A DNA stretch of 64,000 bases from positions 49,485,466 through 49,549,465 of the forward strand of contig OZ020611.1 of assembly GCA_963971575.1 (NCBI GenBank), read 5' to 3'. The notes beneath the pieces are model-generated. The model was not told the DNA's origin. It did no database searches and worked only from the letters and a program-made list of their open reading frames with translations. The stretch comes from Liopterus haemorrhoidalis. Taxonomy: Eukaryota > Arthropoda > Insecta > Coleoptera > Dytiscidae. Both the position numbers and the translations under genes were made by a program. Positions 20,500 through 30,644 of this stretch are shown here, one piece after another (within the stretch, counting starts at the first letter, position 1; each line of letters begins with the position of its first letter).

Positions 20500-21590
20500 C
20501 AAATATTCTTCTCTTTTGGGAAGATAACTACTTTCCACTGTTGTGGTAGATGCAGGTTAATCTCTGCACGTTAGTTGTATATACAATAACTTCACCAGAA
20601 ACCATATACTCTTGTATTATCCTATATTTCTGCTCCACAGTGGTATATTAGGAAAATGCCAAGAATAAGAAGAAGTTAAGCTATCGATACATTCATATGT
20701 GGAATTATTGCATTACAAATTGATTTCTTAGTGGAATTATCTATTTGGAGACAGATTGTAGACAGGTGTATATCCTCATCAGTTCACATCCGGCCTGTAG
20801 ATTAGGCACTTGATTTATTTTGCTAACGGCAATGCTGTGCCGATAAATAAATAGAACTACAGTCAAATTGGCATTAAACAATATCTTTATATAATATCAA
20901 ATTTAAATAAATGATATTACAAATCCAGAGTCAGTGACTTCGTTAATCTGATCTAATCGATCTTGCTTATGAGTAACAATAACTTGCCAGACCCTGCAGA
21001 TTTTCTTGCAAAGTCACTTTCCCTATTAATCTATATTATTCATACCGCCACAGAGAAATGTAAAGATGTCTGCAGTTGATCTTAAATTATTACTAGTAAT
21101 GTGACTATGGTCTGTAAAGGTAACTCAAGGTTACAGGATTTCCGTAACGGATGACAGAATCATTTGAATCATCGGATGTCATAAAAGTATGCGGTAGGTT
21201 GTCGCCGTTTCTGTTGACGTAAAGATTATCTGCAGGACATTCCAGTATTAAATTGTTCCTGGAGGATATGTCCAAGATATTATTTATAGATTATAGTCTA
21301 ATAAAATGTCAACAAAAATAAGTTGTACCTAAATACAGTTTTTTAAGAATTATTTTACTGATTTATTAAGTTCAAATTTGAAAACTATATTAAGATCAAA
21401 TTCAAAATAATTTAATGGGCGATATTCGAAAACTATATTTTTGATTGACGGCGTAAATGATTAGTGTTTTTTTGCGTTACTACCAACATGTTGCAAAAAG
21501 TCCGTTTTGGGTCTTAGACTATGAGCAGTTATATTTAGCTACGAGGGGAGGTCAAAAAGCTCGTAGATTGGAAGGGTTATTGGAGGGGGT
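20500..21590. other. No gene seen
   Basis: AT-rich DNA with no recognisable protein, tRNA or terminal-repeat structure. Confidence 0.4.
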
Positions 21591-21595
21591 ATATA

Positions 21596-22498
21596 CGAGG
21601 TCTGTTCAAAAAGTATCGCGAATTTTGAATTTCCGCGGGTTACGTATATTCGATTTTCGATTTTTTTGTGGCGTTATGTTGGTACTCATGTCTCTCACTT
21701 ATGCCGACAAGTTCGGCCATTTTGAATGTTCAGTTAATTTTTGACAATTGCTTTGCTTGCACGTGTTTTGGCTCGTCTTCGATTTTTACCTATACAAAAA
21801 AATGGATCAAAGAACCTGTATCAAATTTTGTGTGAAAAATAAAATTAAGTGCGCGGACGCATTCCGAATGTTGACTGTGGCATATGGTGAAGCTACTGTG
21901 GACCGAAGCAACGTTTATCGGTGGTACAAAATGTTCTCAGAGGGACGAATGGATGTGAACGACAAAGAGCGTGCCGGACGCCCGAGCACGTCAACAACAG
22001 ACGAAAACATTGATGAAGTGAAGAAAATTGTATTGGCCAATCGTCGAATCACCGTTAGAGAAGTTGCTGAGGACCTAAACATATCGATTGGCTCGTGCCA
22101 TTCGATTTTTACCAATGATTTGGGCATGAGACGGGTCGCCGCGAAATTCGTACCAAAATTGCTCAATTTAGACCAAAAACAACACACTAATAATGCCGCA
22201 GCCACCGTATTCCCTAGATCTGCCCCCCTGTGACTTTTTCTTGTTCCCGAAACTGAAGAGGCCCATGAAAGGACGACGCTACGCTACGAGTGAGGAGATA
22301 AAGACGGCATCGAAGGAGGAGCTGAACAAGATTACAAAAAATAATTTTTTCAAGTGCTTCGAGGATTGGAAAAAACATTGGCACAAGTGTATAATATCTG
22401 GTGGGGATTACTTTGAAGGGGACAAAATAGATATTCATGAATAAATAAATAATTTTTGAAAAAACACAAAATTCGCGATACTTTTTGAACAGACCTCG
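21596..22498 (+). mobile_element. Mariner family M4, 903 bp deletion derivative
   Basis: The terminal repeats CGAGGTCTGTTCAAAAAGTA and TACTTTTTGAACAGACCTCG are perfect over 20 bases and continue with TCGCGAATTTTG. TA flanks both ends (21594-21595 and 22499-22500). The intact ends and low damage suggest fairly recent movement, driven by an enzyme made elsewhere. Confidence 0.93.
21802..22444 (+). pseudogene. Mariner transposase with the catalytic core deleted
   Basis: The ATG at 21802 opens a clean frame of 130 codons. It covers both N-terminal helix-turn-helix motifs (QRTCIKFCVKNKIKC, NVYRWYKMFSEGRMDV, then RRITVREVAEDLNISIGSC and LGMRRVAAKFVPKLL). At about 22185 the sequence jumps, with a frame change, to MPQPPYSLDLPPCDFFLFPK near the third Asp, then runs to KCIISGGDYFEGDKIDIHE and a stop. 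The segment with the first two catalytic Asp residues is missing, so it cannot cut DNA. The N-terminal DNA-binding part is intact and could in principle still bind the ends. The same lineage appears at 49472-50589. Confidence 0.88.
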
Positions 22499-22599
22499 TA
22501 TATTATTCACGCAATAGTGCGTTTGTGACTCATTAGTATCTATACCAAATGTCAACGTGATTGCGTTACTATATTGTGAGATATTGCCGAACAAGTAAG

Positions 22600-23630
22600 T
22601 TAAAACGCGAAGAACATAGCAAGTATGGACAAGAATTTCGCTTCAAGCTGTAAAGTTCCTCACAGAAGAAGGAAAAACACCACAAACCATTTTTGAAAAG
22701 ATGTCAGCGGTGTACGGGATATTTGCCCTAAGAAATCCACGATTTATAAGTGGCATAGCTCATTCAAGCAAGACAGAGAGTTGATTGAAGACGACTCCTG
22801 CTCTGGATGGACCTCGCTACTTCGTCAATCATTGTTGAAAAAGTTGAAAAACTTATATTGGATATTTTTTAGACGGGTATACCGTTTGAAGAAAAAAATA
22901 GCTAACACAAATGATTGGAGTATCACCACCATCATTTTGAATATCATCCACCAGCATCTAAGGATGTTAAGTCAGTGCAAGATGTGTGTCGAAAATGCTC
23001 ACGCCGCTCCAGAAATAACAGCGCGTCGAGTGTTGACGAGAGTGTTTAAACACTGCAGAGATAACAGAGATTAAGTTTTGAACCGGATTGTCACAGGAGA
23101 TAAAACTTGAGTACATCATTATGAGCCTGAATCCAAGTAGGAGTCAATGTAGTGACTTAAAAGGGGTGCAGCACCTCCTAAGAAGTTCAAGGCTTCGAAA
23201 TCGGCTGAGAAAATCGTGGCGAATGTTGTTTGAGATACAGAGAGTATCCTGCTTAACGACTAAAAAAAAAAAAAAATACGGGTGTCACAGTAACTGGACA
23301 GTACTACACTGATATGTTGAAATAGTTTAAAGAAGCTGTGGAGAGGAAAATGGGACAAAGGGGGTGCTGCTTTTTCGTAACAACGCACCCGTGCACAAGA
23401 GTAATGTTACGGTGACTCATATCCACGGCTGTGGTTTTCAAACTTGAAACTGCCAGTCCAGACGTGACTGCGTCGGACTATTATTTGTTCCCGAAACTGA
23501 AAAAAGATTATCGAGGCAAAACATTTTCGAGCGACGAACAAGTTAACGATGCAATTTTGGTCTATTTTGAGGACAAAGACAAAATACTTTTTTTTTTGAG
23601 GACATAAATAAATTAATTGCATGATTTGAA
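22600..23630 (+). pseudogene. Mariner transposase remnant, family M5
   Basis: Pieces in order are YKWHSSFKQDRELIEDDS (N-terminal helix-turn-helix), RIVTGDKT (first Asp) and a linker ending in TVTGQYYTDMLK. The region of the second Asp is badly decayed (reads near APVHKSNVTV in mixed frames). Then come TASPDVTASDYYLFPKLKKD (third Asp) and a tail in YFEDKDK. Multiple stops and shifts show it is dead. No terminal repeats were identified. The protein style differs from M4, which lies just upstream. Confidence 0.75.
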
Positions 23631-23760
23631 AAAAGTATTTATTTATTTTATTTATTTATTTATTTATTGGCGTATAGGCGTACAAACAGGACTAACCCAA
23701 AAAAGTGCCCACTTGTTACAAAAATAAACAGATTAAGTAAGATAAAAATACAGTTCTACA

Positions 23761-24082
23761 CAGGGCCGTCCTAAGATATTCAGCGCCCGAGGGCTACTAA
23801 AAATAATGCGCCCCACTTCATAAGAAAATACATAACCTTAGCAATGTTTTTGGCGCCCTTGGCAAATAAAGTAAATTGATTAAACAAAAAACAAAGGTCT
23901 TTACTTTTCCAAATTCAAGTGAAGAGCAAAAAAGAGATCCTTATCTTGCCAAATCCAAGTGAAGAGCAAAAAAAGGTCCTCATTGGCAAGTACCCGTTCT
24001 GTACACCAATAAAAATACCGCCCCCAGAAGGATTACCCCCCGGGGCTGTAGCCCATTTAGCCCTGTGCTTAGGGCTGCCCTG
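23761..24082. mobile_element. hAT non-autonomous element, 322 bp, perfect 8-bp duplication
   Basis: The ends CAGGGCCGTCCTAAG and CTTAGGGCTGCCCTG are inverted repeats. GTTCTACA flanks both sides (23753-23760 and 24083-24090) without mismatch. The interior has runs such as GGCGCCC and CCCCCAGAAGG and two copies of AAATCCAAGTGAAGAGCAAA (23912 and 23951), but no transposase frame. Confidence 0.93.
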
Positions 24083-24133
24083 GTTCTACAATTTAAATAT
24101 AATAAAGTAAAAAAATTAATAAAGTAATGCGCA

Positions 24134-25060
24134 CTATCTACGCACACTGGTTCTACAATAATATGACATTTTTACATGATGTCTTGAATTTGCTAAATTC
24201 AAAAAAATTTTTGCTAAATATATCCACTTCTGAGAATTTTCTGTTATATAATGACATAATTCTGATGAGAGGTGAATTAGCATAAGAATTGGTACATACA
24301 TATGTGCCGCGGAGCAATAAAAGAGCTGAGAGAGTCGGGTGTTGTAAGATGGTGTAAAAAAATTTAAATTACCAAGTAGCTCACTTGAACATATTACATT
24401 ATTGACAATTTTATACAATATCATTATACCGGCCAAAGTGCGACGGTCACTCAACGAAAGCATATTAAAAGTTGTTGTACAGCATGTTTTATAATTGAAG
24501 TAATCTATTTCAGTCGTACGGCAGAAGTATTTCAGTGATCTTTTCTGTATATTTTCGATCCGTTTGATATGAGCTTGATAACAGGGATTCCAAATTACTG
24601 AACAGTAATTTAAAGTGCTGGATATATATGCAAAGTAAATCGATTTAAGGGCTAGCAGTGAATTGAAGTGTTTGGATGAGTGAATTAAAAAGCCTAGTGT
24701 TTTGCAGGCTTTATTGCAAATATAATCAATGTGGTGATTAAAGGAGAGTTTGGGGTCTAAAAGTACTCCAAAATCCTTCACTCGATCTACTTTAGTAATT
24801 GATTCACTTTTGAGGTTATAGTTGAATACTATATTACTCTTGCTGCGAGAAAAAGTTAATACTTGCCATTTATTAAAGTTACGGTATAATTTATTAAGGT
24901 CGCATTAGGTACAAAATTTGTCAAGATCGGACTGCATGAGAAATGCATCCGAGATACTTGAAATACGGAAATAAATTTTCATGTCGTCTGCAAACAAGAG
25001 AAATTTAGTATGTTGAAAAATATTATCAACATCATTATTAAAAAGTAAGAAAAGAAGATT
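24134..25060 (-). pseudogene. LINE reverse transcriptase, C-terminal half
   Basis: It starts with LFADDMKIYFRISS near 24990, holding the catalytic FADD motif. LNKLYRNFNKWQVLTFSRSK follows, then VKDFGVLLDPKLSFNHHIDY (the YLGV-equivalent motif) and ALKSIYFAYISSTLNYCSVI with HIKRIENIQKRSLKYF. An open frame of 215 codons covers 24781-24134; one stop lies upstream near 24905. The enzyme would copy RNA into DNA at a nicked target. The 5' half, including the endonuclease, is missing. Confidence 0.83.
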
Positions 25061-26100
25061 TCTTACGTATTAGGATTAATGGGGAATATGTTGAAAAGAA
25101 AAAATAATATTGATTCTTTTTATCCTTCTTGTCCTCAAATCTACGATTTTTTTGACCACTTCTCGTATCATTTCAAGAATTACGAAACCATTTTGTGTAT
25201 TAATTTTTACAGTTTTTCTTAACAATTTAATGCAATTTAACGTCAATTACCCATCAATTCTTTACTATTACAATAATTATTTAGAATTGATGTCATGTGA
25301 ACGTTGCTATTTTATTGTTCAGTTTAAATACTGTTAGTTGTTTTTAAAATTGATGTATTATTGAGTCTCATTATAAGAAAATACGCGTCTTAAACATAAT
25401 TTGATAGCAGGCATACTAAATTGAATTTAAAATACAAAAAAAAAAAATGTGTTTTTTTCTATTCTTTTCTATACTGTTATTGCGGGAGAACTTATATGCA
25501 GATCTTGGAATGGATTATTAGGTTTTAAATACGTAAAATATGAAATTTTGAATTGTTTTTATTTTCGAAAAATTCGGTCTATACCAAACAAAAATAGTAC
25601 TTAATGTAACATTGTCTTAGGATTCGTAGGCATAACCAAGAAACTTTATCCCGTAAATCAGTGGCTGCTTGTCTGTTCAGTAGAAATTGTGGGGAAACAG
25701 CTGGACGTAAAGAGTTGAAAAATACTGAAACATTAGATTAGTATACGAGCTAGCAGCGAACTTGCTAGCGACTAGAAACATAGCTACTATCCTAATTAAT
25801 ATCTTAAAATCCTTGAGATTGAACTAGACCTATTATTGGCGCTAGTAGATGGGGATAGTAGGAGTAGGGATGGGATAGTGGTTTGCATCCGAGATAGTTA
25901 CTGTGCCACTAGCCTAACCCCACTACTACATTGTTCGGAGTTCTCCCGTGTGCATAGACCAATGTAAACAACAAGTACAGATCTCTTGTAGTTTACTAAA
26001 TTAAAAAAAAAAAAAGTGAAAGGGCCTTTTTACCTTTGCAGAATACACCTTTATGTGTAAGGATAGTTTATATTACTTTCACATACAAATATAAATATAA
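25061..26100. other. No gene seen; old R1 copy at 25610-25740
   Basis: AT-rich. At 25610-25740 a decayed minus-strand R1 remnant is recognisable by GATTCGTAGGCATAACCAAG and GTCTGTTCAGTAGAAATTGT. Confidence 0.45.
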
Positions 26101-26248
26101 ATATAAATGTTACTTAAATCGATAGATTCAGTTGTGGCTCTCGTTGAAACATATTGAATAACAGGAAAATAATAAAACACTTGGTAGTTTCAAAGAATAA
26201 AACAAGTTTATTTGATACGTATTTCGGCTTATGAGGCCAATATATTTG

Positions 26249-26553
26249 GCGATTATATTTACATAGGTAAAACCGAACGTAATTTCAACATACGAATAAG
26301 AGAGGACATTAGATCATGGAGATTGGACCATAGTGATAAGTCTAATGTAGGTAAACATATGCTTAAACATAAACATACTTTTAGTTTTGATAACATTGAA
26401 ATTTTACATGTAGAGCCGAAAGGATTTAAATTGGATTTATTAGAGGTATTTGAAATTAAGAAAAAGATTTCTAAGTCTAGAAATCTCATGAATGAACAAG
26501 TTGAGTTTAGAGCTTTTAACCCTCTCTCTCATATAATTTTACCTTGTAGGTAG
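26249..26553 (+). pseudogene. GIY-YIG endonuclease end of a Penelope-like protein
   Basis: The frame reads DYIYIGKTERNFNIRIRED, matching the YIG half of the GIY-YIG nuclease (Y-IG-x-T then Arg). It continues with SNVGKHMLKHKHTFSFDNI and EILHVEPKGFKLDLLEVFEI, the usual sequence around the catalytic Glu in Penelope-like elements, and stops at 26551-26553. The GIY half and the reverse transcriptase are cut off by the inverted left arm. It should have no activity. In complete elements this domain nicks the target for reverse transcription. Confidence 0.83.
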
Positions 26554-26651
26554 GGTTTTCCTAATTATAGCCACATTTGTTCCAATACCGTCTCCTCTCT
26601 CATAGTTTATAATTTTTCTATTTATATGAATATATTTCTGTAAACCCTTTG

Positions 26652-26694
26652 TATTTCTGAAGATGGCCTCATAAGCCGAAATACGTATCAAATA
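26652..26694 (+). ncRNA. Hammerhead ribozyme motif in the Penelope-like terminal repeat
   Basis: Core pieces in order: TATTT (helix I, 26652-26656), CTGAAGA (26657-26663), stem GGC-CTCATAA-GCC, GAAA (26678-26681), palindromic ATACGTAT as a loopless helix III, then C26689 as the predicted cleavage base and AAATA (helix I partner). A single extra T lies between CTGAAGA and helix II. Penelope-like elements are known to carry such short-stem-III hammerheads. The left inverted arm keeps the GAAA half but has lost CTGAAGA. Confidence 0.72.
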
Positions 26695-26984
26695 AACTTG
26701 TTTTATTCTTTGAAACTACCGAGTGTTTTATTCTTTTCCTGTTATAAATGTTACAATGATAGAGATTTTTGAATCCTGGTTAAATAGTAACCACAACCAG
26801 AAAAAATAAAATACCCTACCAGAAAATATGGTCTAAACCGGCTTGTATGCATTCTGTGGACGCATTCGTAATTTAGCTTAAATATTATATAAATACGGTT
26901 CGCTACATATGTGGTTTAGTTTGTAAAAATACATCGGGATGAAAAAAAAAAACGTGAAAAAAAAAAACGTGATAAAACGTGAAA

Positions 26985-27400
26985 AAGAGCGGTAGGAAAA
27001 ATTCGGAAAAAATATGGTCAGCCATCTTCGGTAGACCATACCCCATCCCTGAGGGTAGATTTAATTCTTTGGTTATCCTAAAAAGAGAAATATGGTAAAA
27101 ATTGCATCTCCCAAAAAATTCAAAGCTACCCCAAAACGGTAGGAAAAATCAGGGAAAAAAATATTCTACAATCTTCGGCAGCCTTTCTTTTATCCCTGAA
27201 CACAGATTTTGCTCATTGCACCCCCTGAAAATCACAAAAACTTAAAATCGGGATATTTCAGAAAACTTGAAACCACCGATCGGTCTTTGCGGTAGAGTAA
27301 ATTCGAAAAAAGTTGTCAGCCACCTTTGGATGAGTCGTTCCCTTGAAGCGCTGAAGAAAGCGTACTCACTGCATACGCTATTCGTTTTTTGAAAATCGGC
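26985..27400. repeat. Three diverged tandem units of about 150 bp
   Basis: Units start GCGGTAGGAAAAATTCGG (26989), ACGGTAGGAAAAATCAGGG (27136) and GCGGTAGAGTAAATTCG (27290). Each is followed by a CATCTTCGGnAG-like word and then TCCCTGA or TCCCTTGA. A run of AAAAACGTG repeats (26940-26990) precedes them. No coding frame is convincing. Confidence 0.6.
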
Positions 27401-28660
27401 CAATATGTATAAGAGCAGTGCCACTTTGTTTATATCTATTGGGATAGTTGAGTCAACGGGATAGTATAGTACCTTGTTGTCTGTAAACACCTACTATCTA
27501 ACAGCATAGTATAGTGAACAGGGCTAGCTCACAGGCTTAAACCGCCCACCACAGGAATACACATTTTAGAATGTCGTTTACTAGTTGAATACCTACATCT
27601 ATTCCAAATTTATTGTCTAAAGATATTGGTTAAACTCCTTTGACTTGTGCTAGAATACCGCCTCGGAAGCGAACGTCGGCCAGTACAAGCCCAGCCTACG
27701 CTGGTTATGACTTGTGACTTGTTGTCCCTACACACGATCCGCGGAGCTAGACAAGTATAAACATTGGCCATGACTTGCCACGCCGTCTGTAGGCACCTTA
27801 AAGCTATTAGAACTGTTCTAACATCACGTTTACTAGCCTAATGTAAACCTAGCATAAGGGTTATCTTGGTCATACCTACGAATCCCTAAAAATGACTATG
27901 TATTTACCATATTAAATCCGCTATATTATAAAATCTCGGTTGTTAATATTTGTTTATATTAGAGTTTTCCCACGCAAGAAAAACAGTTAGCAATAGTACT
28001 CCGTATTTTTTGTGCTAATCTTTGTGTGTGCCACATTCATATTTGAAACATAATTGTTTAAAATACTGTTAAATATAATATTTATAACATAACTTGCTCA
28101 TTTGACTGGTATTAATTTTCAGATGAATGCTTCCTAATCGATAAATTATAACTCACAAATTCAGTGAACTAGAAAATAGCTTTTGATAGCTGAACCCGTA
28201 ACCACTGCTTTTGAAATTTATTAATTTTTTACGTTACTAATTACATTATTCTTGTTACGTTACGTAATGTTTAATTACAAAAGTTAAATGTTTATTCCCT
28301 ATCAACAAACATAGATAACGTATAAATAATACAATGTAAATCTACATGTTGATCTTAACTAATTACATTATGTAATTTGTTTATACTTGTAGGTATAAAT
28401 ATATTAATAAATAAATTGTAGTAATGGATTTAATTAGTATAAACTTTATGACTATCTAACAGTAATCGAATAATAAATATAACACTTAATGAAATCTGAT
28501 CAGTCTGATCAGACTAACCAAGACCACGATGGAGGAAGTGATCTGCCTCATCCGTGCATCGTTTTCATCATGTTAAAATGTCATTCCCCTTTTTCCAGGA
28601 TTGTTTGACTCAAAATTTATTTGAAATAATATGTATTTAATATTTAAAATCTTATATTTT
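27401..28660. other. No gene seen; R1 end at 27850-27898
   Basis: AT-rich. A short R1 end is recognisable by ATAAGGGTTATCTTGGTCAT followed by ACCTACGAATCCCTAAAAAT. Confidence 0.4.
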
Positions 28661-28661
28661 T

Positions 28662-29313
28662 ACTTGCCCGACCTTAATATATAAGGGGCAAGTATTGTAA
28701 TCGCGAAAATTTTCGATGTCGAGATTTTGACTGATGACCACGTTTCATGGTCCAGGGACTCCAAAAAACCTATTTTCGAAGTGCCATCCGTATGTGTGTG
28801 TGTGTGTCTGTGTGTCTGTGTGTATACACGATAACTCAAAAACGGTTCAACTTAGAGAATTCGTTCTGGTACTAAAAAATTCTTCTATTAAATGGGAAGA
28901 ACCCTATTGTTTTTTATGAAGATCGGTTGACTAGAAATGGGAGTTTACTCGTGTCGATTTTAAGATTTTTGCGAATATTTAGCAACAGAAAAATATTTCG
29001 AAAAAATGTATTGAACAAAAGTTACTATAAATGCAATAACTAATAACTTTTATTTGAGACGTTTTTTGATAAAACGAAAAATTTCGAATTTTTTTTGTAA
29101 AATTGTTTAAAATTTTTCCAAGTCTCAATTTTTTCATACTTATATGTAACGTTTCCATGGTTATGATAATTAATTCGTAATTAATAAACCAAGCCTTGGA
29201 CAAAAATTTGTATAGAACATAATTTGATGTATTTTTGAAGATTTATCTAAATATTAAAAAAATATATTTTTTATGGGAGGGCAAGTCTAGCGTAGGTTTC
29301 CCTTCGCCACTGG
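28662..29313 (+). repeat. R2 dispersed repeat, copy a, with (TG)n
   Basis: About 650 bp from ACTTGCCCGACCTTAATATA to CCTTCGCCACTGG. ACTTGCCC near the left end and GGGCAAGT near the right end (about 29278) form a short inverted repeat. A (TG)n tract at 28793-28824 is followed by CGATAACTCAAAAACGGTTC. Two minus-strand copies lie at 44791-45323 and 45330-45896. Frames read through it, but none is shared in full between copies. Confidence 0.8.
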
Positions 29314-30390
29314 TTTCATATGTATTAGTAGAGAAGGTGGTGTTATGGAACTTCTTAAGATCTCGTGAATGATAGAGCGCATTTTACGGGAAACAATCGG
29401 AAGTAGACCACTGCATTGTTCAACTACGAGGGTCGATTGTTCACTTTAAACACTTGAAAATAAAAATACTTTAACTTATAAGTCGTTTGTTTCCAAAAAA
29501 TGTTTAAGGAAAAGTTGTTTCTTTTGAAAAGCTCTATCGAAAGATACCCAACATGACATACGTTCCCATTTAAAAATTCCAAATTGTCCTTGATATCCTG
29601 TACTTTCTGTTTATTCTGGAAAATTTCAATACTGCCATTAAATTTTTTGGATAAATTTTAGTTCAAAATTTTTCCCAACTTACACGTCGTCTTTTCGAGA
29701 AAAATCGTGTTCCCTCTATCTTGATTTAGGAGGGGGGTGGATATATAGGGGGGCCGCAGACAATACTTACATAATTTCGGGGGGTCCCATACCAGAAAAG
29801 GTTGAGAAACACTGCGCTAGACCACGCCGACCAGCTAATTATACTTGTTAATTTCATCGTAAAAGAAGTATTTACTTGATTTTATAACTAATTAAGTAAT
29901 TGTCCACCTTTGCTCAATGTCGGCACATCATTTTTCCAGCAAACACCTTGAACTGAAAATGACTTGTAATGGATTATTGTCACCTTGATATTTGATTTAG
30001 GTCCAGTTTAGGATATAATATTTATTTGAATGCAGGAGTGGCATTATTGTTTTATTATTGTAATTTAATATTGGGGACATTCGGGTCAACAAAATTAGCA
30101 ATATCATATATGCACACCTACTTTATTATTTCAAATATAAATTGCTCAATTCTTTTAATTTTATGTGATTTATTAACTTTATGTGCAAAATTCTTGTCGT
30201 TGCTAAAATGTTATTAAAATTATTTAGACCTAAATAGCTGAAATTTTGAATATCTACTTGTCTAGGCCAACGAGGCCATGGCTTCGAGCCTTCTTTAACA
30301 AAGAGTCCGGTCATCAATTTCTGGCTTTCGAACCCCCTAAGAAAATTTTTTGGGTGCGCGGCTGATGCCGATATGTCTTCATTCCTTTGA
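29314..30390. other. No gene seen; hAT-like end at 29740-29812
   Basis: The reverse strand at 29812 starts CAGTGTTTCTCAACCTTTTC and continues into GGGACCCCCCGAAATT, the look of a hAT terminal segment. No partner end was located. The remaining sequence is AT-rich. Confidence 0.45.
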
Positions 30391-30398
30391 ACCACTTA

Positions 30399-30493
30399 CG
30401 AGGGTTAACTTTTATGTTTTACAAACGACCGCTAGATAGCAATATTGAAATGTGTCATTACTATATTCGTAAAATTTGACATTTGTTATTGTG
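30399..30493 (+). mobile_element. Mariner M2 5' end fragment
   Basis: CGAGGGTTAACTTTTATGTT follows TA at 30397-30398 and matches 39227-39320 for about 95 bases, through TTGACATTTGTTATTGTG. It then switches abruptly to a SINE-like sequence. Confidence 0.8.
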
Positions 30494-30632
30494 GCTTGGG
30501 TTCGAATCCCAGTGACGACATGGATATTGTATTTGAATTTGTAGTTTTAAGGTTTAAAATTGTATAATTAAATAAAAACAAATGTATCGTGGTGAATGGC
30601 CCTAATCGCTGAGCCCAAATAAATAAATTTAA
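30490..30632 (+). mobile_element. tRNA-derived SINE, 5' truncated
   Basis: It contains a perfect B box and T-arm (TGGGTTCGAATCCCAG), followed by a body and an AAATAAATAAAT tail. The A-box half is missing; the mariner end joins it directly. Its body differs from the SINEs at 8174-8319 and 49013-49288. Confidence 0.65.
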
Positions 30633-30644
30633 AAAGAAAAAGAA

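Larger units (their letters stand above)
23636..25060 (-). mobile_element. Non-LTR LINE, 5' truncated, with (AAAT)n tail
   Basis: On the minus strand it runs from the reverse transcriptase active-site region near 25000 to a (TTTA)n tract at 23636-23668 that would be its tail. Its 3' untranslated part is interrupted at 23761-24082 by a hAT element with a perfect 8-bp duplication. The clade is uncertain (CR1, I or Jockey group). Confidence 0.7.
26114..26743 (+). mobile_element. Penelope-like element with inverted ends and hammerhead motif
   Basis: Two inverted arms of about 80 bp (26161-26239 and 26663-26742) flank a GIY-YIG-type coding frame. The right arm contains a hammerhead ribozyme. ATAAATGTTAC occurs at 26103-26113 and again at 26744-26754, a probable target duplication. 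The reverse transcriptase is missing, so this is a truncated copy whose 5' end is an inverted copy of its own terminal repeat, an arrangement known for Penelope-like elements. Confidence 0.82.

Noticed and set aside
28734..28919. Frames through R2 (also 45636-45824)
   Set aside because: The shared residues come from the repeat itself and the (TG)n tract shifts frame between copies.
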